A stretch of 64,000 nucleotides of DNA from Panax quinquefolius (GCA_020205615.1 CM035151.1:39490977-39554976); one strand, 5' to 3'. Shown: positions 24,288-36,164, counted from the stretch's first letter. The notes: generated by a model from the sequence alone, not told the origin. Numbers and translations: made by a program.

Positions 24288-24700
24288 TTAAATTCGCATA
24301 ATAGGTTGGTTAGGAATATGAAAGCTAACAACCTTACGAAAATAATCAATTTTTACATGATGAGTAGTTAACCAATCAATCCCTAGAATTACGTCAAACG
24401 CAAGTATTTTTAAGGAAATAAGATCGATAGGTAATGTGAGGGTACCGATTTGAACCAAACAAGACTTATAAATAATGGTGTAATGAAGGTTTCTCTCAAC
24501 AGAGTTTCAACAGACAAATCAAAGTCTAATTTCTCCGGAGTTAAATTTAAACGTTGAGCGCAAGTAGGAGAAATAAAAGAATGGGTAGAACCGGTATCAA
24601 ATAAGGTATATACTTCACTAGAGTTTATGATAAGCTTACCCGTGATGACCTCGTTCGGGTTCATTCCTTTCTGGAAGGTCACAACAAACGCTCTCCCTTA
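24288..24700 (-). pseudogene. pol (pro): Protease of Gypsy-A
   Basis: Aspartic protease that matures the polyprotein. The open part (24682-24410) contains EVYTLFDTGSTHSFIS with the catalytic Asp-Thr-Gly. A frameshift near 24480 follows; the next frame continues with VILGIDWLTTHHVKIDY, the usual second protease motif. A TAA at 24698-24700 separates it from the gag end, where relatives have Gln. Confidence 0.85.
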
Positions 24701-24783
24701 AATTACTAGTTTTGACTTGTCTGGGACGGCATTTGGTGTCTTCATTCCAACTGGACTTGGCTTCCATGTATGACAAAATCTAG

Positions 24784-25860
24784 CTAGGTGACATTCTCTT
24801 CCATAATTGTAACACGTTTTGGACTGTTGTGCACAGTTTGGACTGATGTGTCCTCCCCTCCACATTTGAAGCATATGATATGTGGTCGTTCTCCTTCCTT
24901 AACAACGGGTGTTGGTGCTGACTTCTTTCCATCATTGTTGAATCTCCTCTTCTTGAAATGTCCACTTTTATTGTCTTGGCCATGATTACCACCGAAGTGG
25001 TTACCATTTCTGGCATGTTGATTCCCTCCATGTTTGTTGTCGCCACTTCGATGACTGTTACCACTGGTATTATCATTTTGCCGGTTGCTCTCCCTTGGTT
25101 GGGATGTCTCATAATCGCGCTCCAATAACTGAGCCCTATTTACAACATCTGAATACAAACACAGTTTGTGAGAGATAAGATATTGACGTATCTCGGGTTT
25201 CAAACCTCTTAGAAACAACTGTGTCATTCTCTCCTCGTTATCAACTAAGTGGGATGTAAACCGGGACAACTCGGAAAACTTGACTTCGTACTGCGACACG
25301 GTCATATTATTTTGCTCCAGCTTGATGAACTCTACCTCTTTCATGTGACGAATACTTTTGGGAAAGTACTTGTCATTGAAAAGTTCTTGAAACTTCTCCC
25401 AAGACATTTTGAGTGCGGCAGGCTGGGTACGCTTTACAGATTCCCACCAGTAATCTGCCTCTCCTTGCAATATGAAGGTGGAAAAGGGAACCTTTTGCTC
25501 CTCGGAGCATCCCAAGACATCAAATATCTTGATGATTTGCTTTATCAACGTCTCCGCCTTAAGTGATTTTGGCTCTCCAATAAACTCTAGTGATCCCAGC
25601 TCCTTAAACTGCTTAGCAGTGACCATCAGAGAGTTGCCAGTGTTTCCACCTGCATTTTGGACAGGAGCCGCTCTCGCTTGATGTGGCATGAATTGCAGAA
25701 AGCCCCTAAACATTTTGTCTTTCATCATTTGGTCAGTGTTATTATTTGCATGAGGATTGTTGCCTTCCTGATGCACATTTTCCTGGTTATTGATAGTTGG
25801 TAATTCAACGGTCTCATGTGCTCCATTGCTATTCTCAATATTCTCGGATGTCATTTTCAA
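24784..25860 (-). pseudogene. gag: gag of Gypsy-A (358 codons open)
   Basis: Structural protein that packages element RNA. The start at 25860 (MKMTSENIEN) lies ~170 bp inside the primer site and fits the family. The capsid-like retrotransposon gag domain covers about residues 80-230 (KIFDVLGCSEEQKVPF, YWWESV, LFNDKYFPKSIR, EFIKLEQNNMTVSQYEVKF, FLRGLKPEIRQYL), followed by an Asn/Gly/His-rich linker. The zinc knuckle begins CFKCGGE and is then lost by a one-base deletion near 24868; the correct residues (HISPNC) are in the neighbouring frame. It is otherwise open, the longest undamaged frame of this element. Confidence 0.88.
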
Positions 25861-26026
25861 ATACTACAACAAAGTAAGGGTTAATTGACATGCCACATAT
25901 TATCCCTATATTCTGACCGACCAATTAAATAACAAATAAACTTAGGTAGGTAATACTAGCGAAGGATTACCCTGTCTCTCCCCCTAGTTCTATTCTCACA
26001 TCTTAGCCAAGGATCATATCCCTAAT

Positions 26027-26037
26027 CTTTGATACCA
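26027..26037 (-). other. Primer binding site of Gypsy-A
   Basis: Minus-strand TGGTATCAAAG, two bases from the LTR end GGCGTCACA. Confidence 0.88.
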
Positions 26038-26559
26038 AATGTGACGCCCCCAAAATAGGTATACATCACCCATTCTGAGTCGCCAAATACATGGTACAAA
26101 ATACAAATACAAACTTAAATATACAACATGAGCTATGAGTTTTGATACAAATATTGTCTTCTAGACAGTATTCAAACTCAAAATAAGTCCTCCATACATT
26201 TATTATCACACTATTTCACAGAATAGTGAGGACTACTAATGTAAACATTTGGACCGTCACTCTGTTCCCCGACTAGTCCCAGCTACGTTCTCATTTCCTG
26301 AAGAGAACAATGAAAGCAAAAAAGGGTGAGCTCAACTAGCCCAGTAAGAAATTTTATGACTAAGATAATGCAGAATATATTATTGTTAGCCTTCAATAGT
26401 GTTAAACTGATAAAATATAATAGACATCAAGTTTAACTGCAGCGGAACAAGCAATCCATTAGAAGAGTCAAGTAGAGCATGATATCTACTATCTTCTATG
26501 AATTAAAAGGTTTTTCATCACTTTTATTGCTGAGACTCAGCTTAATAAATAATCCACAT

Positions 26560-26815
26560 CATCGAATCACCCATGTACTACGTCCAATGATATTCATTAG
26601 TATCACGACCACAAATTATCCATGCACTACGGGCCAAGGATATTCGTGTATTCATCAATGGTCATGATCATGCCAACAACTGTCCATCAATGCACTACGG
26701 GCCAATGAGGACTTTTACCACATCATTTGTAACATTACGGTTATGATTATACCGAATAATCCTTAGTCATAATCATACCAATTCCATCTATGCACTATGA
26801 CCACATATGACTTTC
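26560..26815 (-). repeat. Diverged tandem units with TGCACTACGGGCCAA core (Gypsy-A LTR)
   Basis: Four units recognisable by TGCACTACGGGCCAA (plus-strand sense) with TATTC or similar nearby, 40-100 bp apart. The same units are about twice as many in Gypsy-D (52980-53610). They lie downstream of the TATA box in the direction of transcription, so they would be in the RNA leader. Confidence 0.75.
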
Positions 26816-27023
26816 AACATAATATAAGCATGATGATGATGACAATGATATAAGAATTCAATTAAAAGAAAACAAATGATAAATTTTTAAAGATTTATAA
26901 TTTAATTTATCCAGAATTCAATAATGTCCAAATTGTCAACATGATACTGCTTTGTGGAGTAAAATTCAAGAATAATATTATATCAAAAATGATTTGGACC
27001 GAAAAGAAATTAATTTTTATCAT

Positions 27024-27094
27024 GAATAGTACCCCAGTGAATAGTACCCCGTGAATAGTACTTCGGGAATAGTAACCCCGTGAATAGTATTCCG
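27024..27094 (-). repeat. Short tandem repeat, GTGAATAGTACCCC units
   Basis: Five units of about 14-18 bp, with spellings GAATAGTACCCC, GAATAGTACTTC, GAATAGTAACCC and GAATAGTATTCC. Not seen in Gypsy-B or Gypsy-D. Confidence 0.85.
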
Positions 27095-27494
27095 GCATGA
27101 AAAAGTTAAAACTTATCAAGAATGCTCAAAATAATATTTTCATGAAAAGATACTTGACGAAGCGCAAATATCAAGGATATTCTACTAATTTGATGGAGTA
27201 TAGAAGCCAAAACTTTAACCAAATGAGTATAGAATTCGGAATCTGAAATGAAATAATATTACTTACATTCTACAGAGTATGGAAGAAAATAATATTTCAT
27301 ATGAATATTGAATAAAAATAACATCCCTTACCTTGAAAAGAGGAGTATTCTAACTGGTATAGCGGAGATATTCTTGAAGAAAACTTTCACTATTTTCTAC
27401 GCTCAAAGCTTTCTAAAACTCGAAAGAAATACGCTCAATATTATAGAAGAAGAATTCTCTGATTCTGATGTGATTTTCAATTTTAACTAAGCAT

Positions 27495-27506
27495 CCTATT
27501 TATAGG
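27495..27506 (-). promoter_or_regulatory. TATA box of the Gypsy-A LTR
   Basis: CCTATTTATAGG, read as CCTATAAATAGG on the minus strand. The same box occurs in the Gypsy-B 3' LTR and, slightly changed, in Gypsy-D. Confidence 0.7.
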
Positions 27507-27671
27507 AGAATGGAAATGATACTATTTGAATGCACAGTAAAGGGAAAAATCACGGATTACATGATAAGTCACGGAAATCGTCCGAATTTTTTGATTTTAC
27601 TATGCAGTCACTATGCAAACACTATACATAATAAAATATAATATATTCTATTTTTCATGAAAAATAAAACT

Positions 27672-27712
<41 letters not shown>

Positions 27713-28575
27713 CCGTGACTTGCATTCCCAGCCAATTCGTTTTCCATATATGGGCCCCACATGTGGCCCCTACATGTGGGCCCACCTTTATTATATTAAA
27801 TAATTTTCTACCGATTATTTTGAAAAATGAGTAAGTGGGGGTCCAAATAATACGCCAAATATTTACAACAAATAAAAATCACCTCAATGTTTTTAACAAC
27901 ATTTATCATCATTATTATAATTCGCAATATTTAACAACTAGGTCGCTCCTGTGAAAGAGGGGCTTTCCGATAAGGATTTCTCCTTATCAAGCAGCAATTA
28001 GGTGACCAAAGCTCTCATCGATGTAACTTCTAGACATTGTCAATATTGTAAATAATAATATGAATAACTTTGTCGTCTAAATTATTGATTTAATAATATA
28101 AAATATTATGCAGATGATACTGTGACAATAATTGAATCAATAATATGAGAGATATGATGCAGCAATTATTGTAGAAATAATTAAGTATAACTGAGTGACT
28201 CCTCACGTAAGCATCAATAACCAATATTGTGTGCTGCTATGCAACCACGTGTATTACTGTACTTTTAACAATTGTTATTACAATAGTTAATGGTAAAACT
28301 TCCGCCGTTATTTTTATAAAAAAGATATTTCTGTCATTTTCTCAATCCGACAATAATTACATTATGGGATCCACCAATGATTGTGTCGTCGTACGAATAT
28401 TCCTTGTTAAAACGAATATTCCCCGACCAATCGAATATTATATAACAACTTGCTTACTTTGAAAAATTTATAAATATTACCCACAACTATAACATTATAT
28501 CAAATTCACTCTATAATATTCAAAAATGATATTTATAGAAAATTCATCTTTATTCATAAAAATTGGGGTCTTACA

Positions 28576-29373
28576 CAAATGACATAATCGTAATAATAAG
28601 TTAAGTATATTTAATTTAATCTATGGTGATGGAATAAATTAAATAGCTTAATATTTATTATTTAATATTTTGGAAATATTAAATATAAATTAATAAGAGG
28701 AGTCTTATTATTATTATTACTATCACTATTATTTAATTCCTAAAGGAGTTTGAGAATTAATTAATAAAAGTACTCTCATATATCCTAATAAGATTAGGAG
28801 GCTAATTAATTAAAAAAAGTTTAATTAATTATTCCTAATAAGATTGGGAGCGTAATTAATTAAAGAAGTTTAATTATTTAAAATAAAACTCAATTCCTTA
28901 ATTGTTAAGGAGGGTTGCCTACATCTATAAATAAGAGGAGTCTTATTATGGTGTATGGTTGTTGTTGACTTTTTCACAACAGACGTAATTCTAATAGTTG
29001 GAGAGTACACCATTTTTTATGTGAGATAGAAAAACTAGAGTTTTGCAAAATACCCATCTTCTTAAATCTTTCTTCTTTCTTGGTGGATCACCTGTAGAGG
29101 CCAAACATTTGGGTGGCTAACGTTGATCAAAGGAAGGAATCAAACCCGGTGGATTCAAGTTGAACATGAAAAGGATTGGAGGTGAACTTATACCTGAGGA
29201 AGCTCGAATCTTCAAGGGTATAATTCTTGCTCTTTATCTTTTCGTTTAATTAATAATTATGCATAAAGGATGATCCCGGTATATGGTTTGTAAAATTTTA
29301 AAACTCTTTTTTTTATCACGTGCTCGCTTATTTGTGCAATTTGATTGCGTTCATGAATATTACAAACCTAACC
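28576..29373 (+). repeat. 5' LTR of Copia-2, last 798 bp
   Basis: Aligns with 14396-15172 of Copia-1. It ends CCTAACC where Copia-1 has CCTAACA, so the terminal CA is mutated. TATA box at 28925-28933. Confidence 0.88.
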
Positions 29374-29374
29374 G

Positions 29375-29387
29375 TGGTATCAGAGCC
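29375..29387 (+). other. Primer binding site of Copia-2 (tRNA-iMet)
   Basis: TGGTATCAGAGCC, one base after the LTR end: a perfect plant initiator tRNA-Met complement. Confidence 0.92.
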
Positions 29388-29759
29388 AAATATTTATGCG
29401 AATTATTAATTGTTTTAATTTGATATGTATATTGATATGTGTTTAGAATAATTTAATCGAGCATAATTTGTTGCATAAATTTTTTTTTAAAAAAATATAA
29501 AATCGTGAAATTCGTTTTGCCGATGTGTCATTGTCCGTGTATTTGCTGAGCATTGATTTTGTTATTCATAAAGTGAACCAGCAGTTTCTTCCTTCGGTTT
29601 ATATTAAAAACCCACAAGCCACTTCTTTTTCCTGGACATGAATCACGGAAGTATGATCATGATTATATATATATATATATATATCGTGGCACGTGAATCA
29701 CTTACAAGGTAATGGATGATCACAGGAGATGCGGATTATAATATATATATATATATATA

Positions 29760-30200
29760 GTCTTAATAATTTTATAATTAAAATAAAGAGTTTATTTTAA
29801 TCTTCAAATTAGATTTTATGCTAACTAATTAGAGTTGAAATTAGATTCCATAATAAATAATTTGAGTAGAAATTTGATTCTATGTTTCCTTAAATAAAGG
29901 ACTTTATTTAGATATGGAATAAGATTTCATATTATTCAAAATAAAGAAGTTTATTTGTGAATATGAAAGAAAATCTGTGTTTCCTTACATAAAGGAGTTT
30001 ATTTAGATATGTAATAAGATTTCATATTATTCAAAATAAAGGAGTTTATTTGTGAATAGGAAAGAAAGTTCGTGTTTTCTAAAATAAAAGAGTTTATTTT
30101 GACTTGGAATTGGGTTCCATAATTAATTAAAATAAAAGAAGTTTATTTTGATTTAAATTTGGATTAAAATAAAGGAGTTTATTTTGATTCAAAATTAGAT
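29760..30200 (+). repeat. Array of short AT-only hairpins in the Copia-2 leader
   Basis: Counterpart of 1660-2160, with repeated AAATAAA...TTTATTT palindromes and loops such as GGAG, GAAG and AGAG. Order and number of units differ slightly from Copia-1. The stretch 29388-29759 before it holds leader sequence and two short AT runs, with no reading frame of note. Confidence 0.8.
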
Positions 30201-30731
30201 TTTATGCTAACTGAATTTGCCCATTAAATGATATCAATATATATATTGAATGTTTATTATTCATGATATGAATGTTATTAATTGATGCATATAGTGATGT
30301 GTATGATAATAAATGGGATTGATCATGGACTATTGACCAATGTGATTGGATTTTATTTTAGTTGGATGCATGAATATATGAGTTTTATTAAATGAGGTTT
30401 GCGTACCTCGTCTTCTCTAATTTTTCTTAATGTAAATTCTAACTCCCTCCCATGTACTTCCCCTTGACTGCTGATCAAGGTTTCTATTTATTTTAAATAA
30501 TTTTGTAATAGAAATAGTTAGAATTAATTTTGAAGAATTGGAGATCAAGGAGTGCTTGAAGATCCGTTTGTAATGGAGCCCGGGTTTAAATGTAATAGTT
30601 ATATTTAAATTTAATTCTTGCACCATAGGTTTGACCTTTTGGTTCACTTGGTGGCTCTAGTGAACCAAACTAGAATAAAAGTCCATAATCAATCCGGGTA
30701 GAATATAGTATTCTATATGTGCATGCTTATA

Positions 30732-30732
30732 C

Positions 30733-30784
<52 letters not shown>
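30732..30784. repeat. Compound (AT)n(GT)n microsatellite
   Basis: AT run turning into a GT run. At the same place Copia-1 has a pure AT run (2784-2846). Confidence 0.95.
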
Positions 30785-30785
<1 letters not shown>

Positions 30786-30931
30786 ATGCACGCTAAACAA
30801 GATCAGATAAATTAATAACAAACCTCTCAAATATTTTATATTAAGTCTTAAGCGTTCAAAGATATTTGGAATATCGAACGTCGCCTTCTAGCATGATAAA
30901 AAATAATAGAGTATCAATTAATTATTATAAG

Positions 30932-31229
30932 TTTGTTGTGTCACCACAAGGCTTATCTTAATTCTTTGAGATGTTAATTTTATCACATTTGATGCTCATA
31001 AAGAAAATTGAACAATGTTGTTTTGTTGTGTCACCACAAGGATAATAGTTTTCTTTTTTGAATATATGGAGTGCTAGGTTGGAATTAACTTGGATAATTT
31101 TGATTCGGATGTGCCACCACTTGATCAAAATAATCTAATAGGCAAAATACAAGGAGTTACATAGTTGATGTAATTGACAAGAGTTGTCTACCTATTTATT
31201 TATATATAGTTTGTTGTGTCACCACAAGG
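30932..31229 (+). repeat. Four spaced copies of a TTGTTGTGTCACCACAAGG motif (Copia-2 leader)
   Basis: Positions 30932-30951, 31022-31041, 31106-31125 (variant flanks, GTGCCACCAC core) and 31210-31229. They sit at the places of the four Copia-1 motifs, but the core reads GTGYCACCAC rather than GTGCACACAC in every one. Confidence 0.85.
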
Positions 31230-31432
31230 CTATATACATTTGAAATGAGATCCTTATTCTCACTAGCAAATCTTTAATTAGATTTTGCCGAACTATATAA
31301 GTGAGGGTAATATAGTTTGATGAAAATAGTGGGAGATACCAATTTAAAATAAGACCTAATTTATTTTGGTAATTAATAATAGAATTTATGCTAAAATGTT
31401 GTTAATTACAAATTCATTTACAAAATTTTACA

Positions 31433-32280
31433 ATGTCTAAATTACTATCACTGTGAAGCATATTAGATGCTATTTAACCGGACCGAATAAAATGGATTGG
31501 TTAAGGAATTTTAGAATAGTTCTCATGGCTGAAAAGATATCTTATGTCCTTAATACGCCTATCCCTACAATAGTTGCAGACAATGTCTCTGAGGAAGAGA
31601 TTGCTACTTTTAGAAAGTGACAAGATGATGCACAGTTGGCTCAATGCATTATTCTCACATCCATGAGTAGCGTGCTTCAGCGTCAGAATGAAATTATGGA
31701 TGCTCCTACTATATTCCTGCACATCAAGTAGTTGATGGTGAGGAAAGTAGGACTGATAGATATCAGATATCTAAGGAGCTCTTCCGATCTAGAATGACCA
31801 ATGACACTATAGTATAGATAAAAGTCCTTAACATGATCAATTTTATTGAACAATAATAACAACGGATTTTGTCATGGATGGAGAGTTGAGCCAAAATTTG
31901 ATCTTGTACTCACTCCCAGACTCCTTTCACAATTGTTGTGAATTTTTCATATGAACGAGCTAGATATTAGCTTCGCTGATTTGCTTAACATGTTGAAAAA
32001 TGATGAGAGTCACTTTCCAACCAAGAAAGATCAAGTCTCACTAGTAGGGGTTAAAGGATCTTCTAAAAAGAAGAATGATTCTAAGAAGGTAAATAGAAAA
32101 GGCAAAAACAAAGGATAATAAGAACAAAACTGATATGGATAGCAAAGGAGTTTGCTTTCACTGCAATAAGCCTGAACACTGGAAAGAAACTGCAAGAAGA
32201 ATCTTGCAGAGGCTAACTAGAAGAAGCTTAGTGAAGTTTCGGTTACAAATATAATTTTGTTCATGAATTAAAATAAAATT
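31433..32280 (+). pseudogene. gag: Decayed gag of Copia-2
   Basis: The ATG at 31433 corresponds to 3491 in Copia-1. Frame changes appear within the first 25 codons. The block HIK followed by TAG (near 31724-31732) is shared with Copia-1. The C-terminal part (MNELDISFADLLNML in one frame, from about 31952) and the zinc knuckle CFHCNKPEHW (near 32150-32180) are recognisable. The knuckle loses its frame at the same A-run as in Copia-1, removing the last cysteine. Confidence 0.82.
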
Positions 32281-34421
32281 TTCTTTTAAGTCAAGGTTCT
32301 ACTTGGGTATTGGATACCGACTTTGGTTATCATAAATATAGATTTATGAAGGGACCAAGCAGAAGTAGAAAGCTATACAAGACATAAGTAATCCTATGTG
32401 TGAGAAATGAAGCAAAGGTTGCTACATTAGCCATAGAAACTTATAGTTTAGCAATGCCTACGGGCAAATCTATTAATTAAGTCAATAAGTTGTTATTGTA
32501 TTCTAGTTCTTGTTATAAACATTATTTCCATATTATTGTTGAACAATAAAATCTTTGGTATTATATTTAAGAACAATTATTTTTCTATTTATAATAATAA
32601 TATTTTGTATAGAACTGGAATATCACTTAATAGATTTTCTATACTTGACTTACGTGTAAATAATTTTGTATATTGAACAAATTAGTATAAGAAAATGAGT
32701 TGATCATTCAAAGAGTTGAATGTGTGTATTTACTGAAATACAGGTGTGAATTATTTGAAAGGTTCAAAGAATTTAGAAGTGAAACTAATTTGAAAAGTAT
32801 TAAGATTCTTTGATTAGATCAAGGAATAAATACTTGTGGACATGGTGTAGTCCATAATGATTTTACCGATATTTCAGTATCTTTCTGGGATATTGTCCTA
32901 GAAATGGTTGCATATCTACGAAAAAGGTAAACTCAAAATCCGGCCACAAGACTCCATAAAAGTTATGGACAGGAAGGATTCCTAATTTTAAGTAAGTTAA
33001 GATAACGGGTTGTCCAACTTATGTGAAAAGGTTTCAAAGGATAAACTTGGGACAAGATTTGACAAGTAAAGATTTGTGGGACATCCTAAAGTAAGTTTAG
33101 GGTATATGTTCTATAATCCTACTTAGTAAAAGGTGTTTATTGCAAAACATGTTGCCTTCTAAGATAAAGATGTTTATCATTGAAGGGGCTAGTGGGAGGA
33201 TAATACATCTTGAAGAGTTCAAGAACCACAAAACACTATAAGTCAAATAAGAGGAACTCAGAGATGAACTTTCATTGCACTACACAACCTGATCATAACC
33301 GAATAGTATCAAGATACCTAGGAGGTATGGATTAATCATAGATGATGATGATGAGGTACACATCATAGAAGATGATGATCCAGTTACAAACGATGAGGTA
33401 AGAGTTGTAGACACTCAGAGAAATGGAGTGAAGCAAGCTTCTCAAAAATAGAACATTCGTTTTGATGAAACAACTCAAAAGAGTTTGATTTTATTTCAAA
33501 TAAAAATGAACCTAGTGTGTACAAAAGGGTTAGTGGGAGCTTCGTGACATTCCTAATATTATATGTTGATATATTATAGATAAGGAATGACATACTAATG
33601 CTACAATCAGTAAAGATAAAGTTGTCTAAAAATTTCTCCATTAATGATTTGGGAAGAGTATCTTAATTGGGGATATAAATCTATATAGATAGATTTAAAA
33701 GGATGCTCAGATTAACACAAGGAACGTTTATTCATTTGATGCTAAAGTTGTTTAGCATGGCAAACTCTAAGAGATGTCTCATGCTGATGAGCCATGGAGT
33801 GTATTTCTCTTAATAGTCCCCATAGACTCCTGAAAAGAGAGATCGCATGAGTGACAATCATGTATATAATTAAATATACAAGACATGATGATGATTGGTT
33901 ATATTCTGGAGAAAATCACTGTAAGACAGTGAAAAACATCTTAAAGTACTTAACCGGCACTAAGGATGTGATTAAATTTTATGGTGGGTCTAAATTAAAA
34001 CTAGAGGGCTTAACAGACTCATGTTTTTTAGACAGACCAAGACGATAGAAAATCCACTTTAAGGTAAAGTGTTACCTTAAACGGTGGTTCAGTGAATTGG
34101 AAAGGTTTCAAACAATAAAGAGTTGTTGGTTTAGTGATAAAGACAAAGTATATAGCTATAAAAGAAGCTGTAAGTTGATTGTTTGGATGAAAAGTTCATT
34201 ACAGAACTAAGAATAGTTCCTAAGTCTCATCTTGGATCTAAACATCTATTGTGATACTTTCATTTGATTATAGAAATCATTGAAAGATGGGAAATCACTA
34301 AAGAGATAGTGAACTCTCAAGAATAACATTACATAACCATTAACTAAAGCTTATCCAATAGCAGGATAATCGTCACTTAGAGAAGAAGGGTATGAGATAC
34401 CATGGCGATTGACTTTAGTGC
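32281..34421 (+). pseudogene. pol: Decayed pol of Copia-2
   Basis: The protease site at 32313-32321 reads Asp-Thr-Asp, not Asp-Thr-Gly. Pre-integrase sequence parallels Copia-1 11173-11450. The same jump to FERFKEFR skips the integrase zinc finger and first catalytic residue, and Copia-2 has lost a further ~100 bp near 32833. RT remnants include FDFISNKNEP and a catalytic site at 33562-33570 that reads Tyr-Val-Asp then Ile, then a stop. RNase H remnants (KNILKYLTGTKDVIKFYGGS, 33930-34045) are better preserved. No functional enzyme could be made. Confidence 0.85.
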
Positions 34422-34432
34422 AAGTGAGAGAT

Positions 34433-34787
34433 TGAAAGTAGTATGCACACAAGCCAATCATATTTGATAACAAAGCATATACTTTGTAACAAACTTATTC
34501 ATTTACTAATAAAAAATATTAATTTATTAAAGGCTTTTAATTATCTACATGATGCTGCTTTATAATATGTGATAAACCCATAGTTTTAAGCAATGCTTTT
34601 AGAATAATGGTGATGATCATTCTAATGAGATCTAAATTCTTAGAAAGCTTAAAACTAAAATAGTTCCCAATCATTGGATTACTAAATTAGGAATTAGTAA
34701 ATCCGGATAGATTGGTACATACGTTGCTTGCACATTGGATGAGGATGATTGATCTCATGATCATTTGTGCTGAGACACTAAAGCAAG
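34433..34787 (+). repeat. 3' LTR of Copia-2, first 355 bp
   Basis: Starts TGAAAGTAGTATGCAC after AAGTGAGAGAT. It stops at GCAAG (34783-34787), where TAT-1 begins; Copia-1 reads on through AAAGCAAGTATG at this place. GCAAG is the candidate target duplication of TAT-1. Confidence 0.88.
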
Positions 34788-35709
34788 TGTAGACACTCAA
34801 AAATTTCTATATACCTGTCACTAACATTGCAGGAGGACAGATTCGTCTTTTAAGAGGGAACCCTGAAAGACAATCCATATCCATACCGGATACTACCGGA
34901 AGCTCATCATCAACCTCAGAGCCCACTCTGGGAGTAACAATTCCAACCTCAGATATAACACGCGGCATGCAGATCCAATACCGGTACACACACCGGAGAA
35001 GACCAATTAATCTCAGAAATAACCTGAGGTATCCAGTCTCAGTCCCAACCATGGGAATAGCCACCAACCTTGGTGATAACCCCAAGGAATGCAGTTTCGG
35101 CGATAACCCCAAAAATGCTTGTTTCAAATGTGACCAGCTTCAATCTCGGCGCTCACAATGAGATACACTGTACCAACCCGGCGATAACATCGGGAAGATA
35201 AGCACACCTCAAAGATGGCAATGAGGACCTTCAACAAATTGCAGCAGTCCAATCTCAGTGAAGCCTGAGCAACGTCTGATTTATTAGCCGAATCCGGCGA
35301 TAACACCAGTGAGGGGCAACATCGTCATCTAGCCAACACAATGCCATGCCATGTCGTCTCAACATCTCTATGCAACGATGTCCCACAAGACTAACCAATC
35401 TCGAGTGACTATTGTGCAGGGTAAGGGATGAAAGTTGAAGCTTGAAGACCGGAGGGCATCGTCCTATCTTCAATGACTTCGTACAAACTCTAATCCCATG
35501 CCATCGTACAACTCTCGAAAACGGCGGTCCGAAATAGGTCCTGTATACCTCAAATGGATGCCCGGATTGCACTTCTTAAAGTTTGAGTGGACATTACAGT
35601 GCCCGAGTGCATGTACTTCTAGACGACCCGACCCAAAAAACTCGGGCCCACCCGGGTTTCCTCTGGTACACCTGCGGCTCAGCCGCAGCTACACCTGTGG
35701 TTAAATCGT

Positions 35710-35721
35710 CTATAAATATAG
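35710..35721 (+). promoter_or_regulatory. TATA box of the TAT-1 LTR
   Basis: CTATAAATATAG followed by GGGCTTGGGCT. The TAT-2 LTR has the matching CCTATAAATAGAGGGCTTGG at 56361-56377 (minus). Confidence 0.75.
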
Positions 35722-35993
35722 GGCTTGGGCTGCCCATTTTGCAAGAGAAAACGACGAAAGCCCTGCCCAATTTGCTCTGCACTTACCCTATACAGTGTAC
35801 TTTCTCATTTTAAACACATGTGAGTTCATATATAGCCCTTTTGTACCTACAAAAGCCAGTGTTTACCCACTCTAAAGATATAGAAGTCTTCTTTGGCAGT
35901 CAACTGTAAGCCTTCTCACACACTTTAGAGTCTTTCTCTTCATCTCTGCACACACCCTTCTTCACGTTGAGAGTCGTGTTGCGCACATTTGAA

Positions 35994-36164
35994 GCAAATA
36001 AACGCTCCAAACCGAAGTCTAAGCTCAATCGTTGCATAACTCGATAATGTTAGTTAATATATATAAATATAATATATATATATATATATATACATTTATA
36101 TATATTAACTGTGTGTCGAACTTTGTTCAATGAGCCTAGACTTCGGTCTGGAGCGTTTATTTAC

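Larger units (their letters stand above)
20902..28575 (-). mobile_element. Gypsy-A: chromovirus (Tekay/Del-like) with gag-pol
   Basis: Minus-strand Ty3/Gypsy element in the order 5' LTR (26040-28575), primer site, gag, protease, RT, RNase H, integrase with chromodomain-like tail, purine tract, 3' LTR start (20902-21220, interrupted by Gypsy-B). This is the only copy of the A/B/D group here with coding sequence, so its relatives could have supplied proteins to Gypsy-B. It inserted in the 5' LTR of Copia-2 at 28576 (candidate target duplication CAAAT, 28576-28580). Confidence 0.92.
26040..28575 (-). repeat. 5' LTR of Gypsy-A (2536 bp)
   Basis: Minus strand begins TGTAAGACCCC and ends GGGGGCGTCACA. 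It contains a TATA box at 27495-27506, a short tandem repeat (27024-27094), diverged longer repeats (26560-26815) and an (AT)n run (27676-27709). It is uninterrupted, so it serves as reference for the breaks in the 3' LTR and in Gypsy-D. Confidence 0.92.
28576..34787 (+). mobile_element. Copia-2: base element of the nested stack
   Basis: Plus-strand Copia element of the same family as Copia-1, with primer site, leader repeats, gag and pol remnants, purine tract and a partial LTR on each side. The 5' LTR is cut by Gypsy-A at 28576 and the 3' LTR by TAT-1 at 34787. Both cut points fall inside LTR sequence that is continuous in Copia-1 (near 14396 and 13665). Confidence 0.9.

Noticed and set aside
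13308..29373. Copia-1 and Copia-2 as a tandem pair sharing one LTR
   Set aside because: The Copia-1 3' LTR is complete to 15172 while the Copia-2 5' LTR also contains the later 798 bp. Gypsy-A and Gypsy-B ends fit nested insertion exactly, so two separate insertions explain it better.
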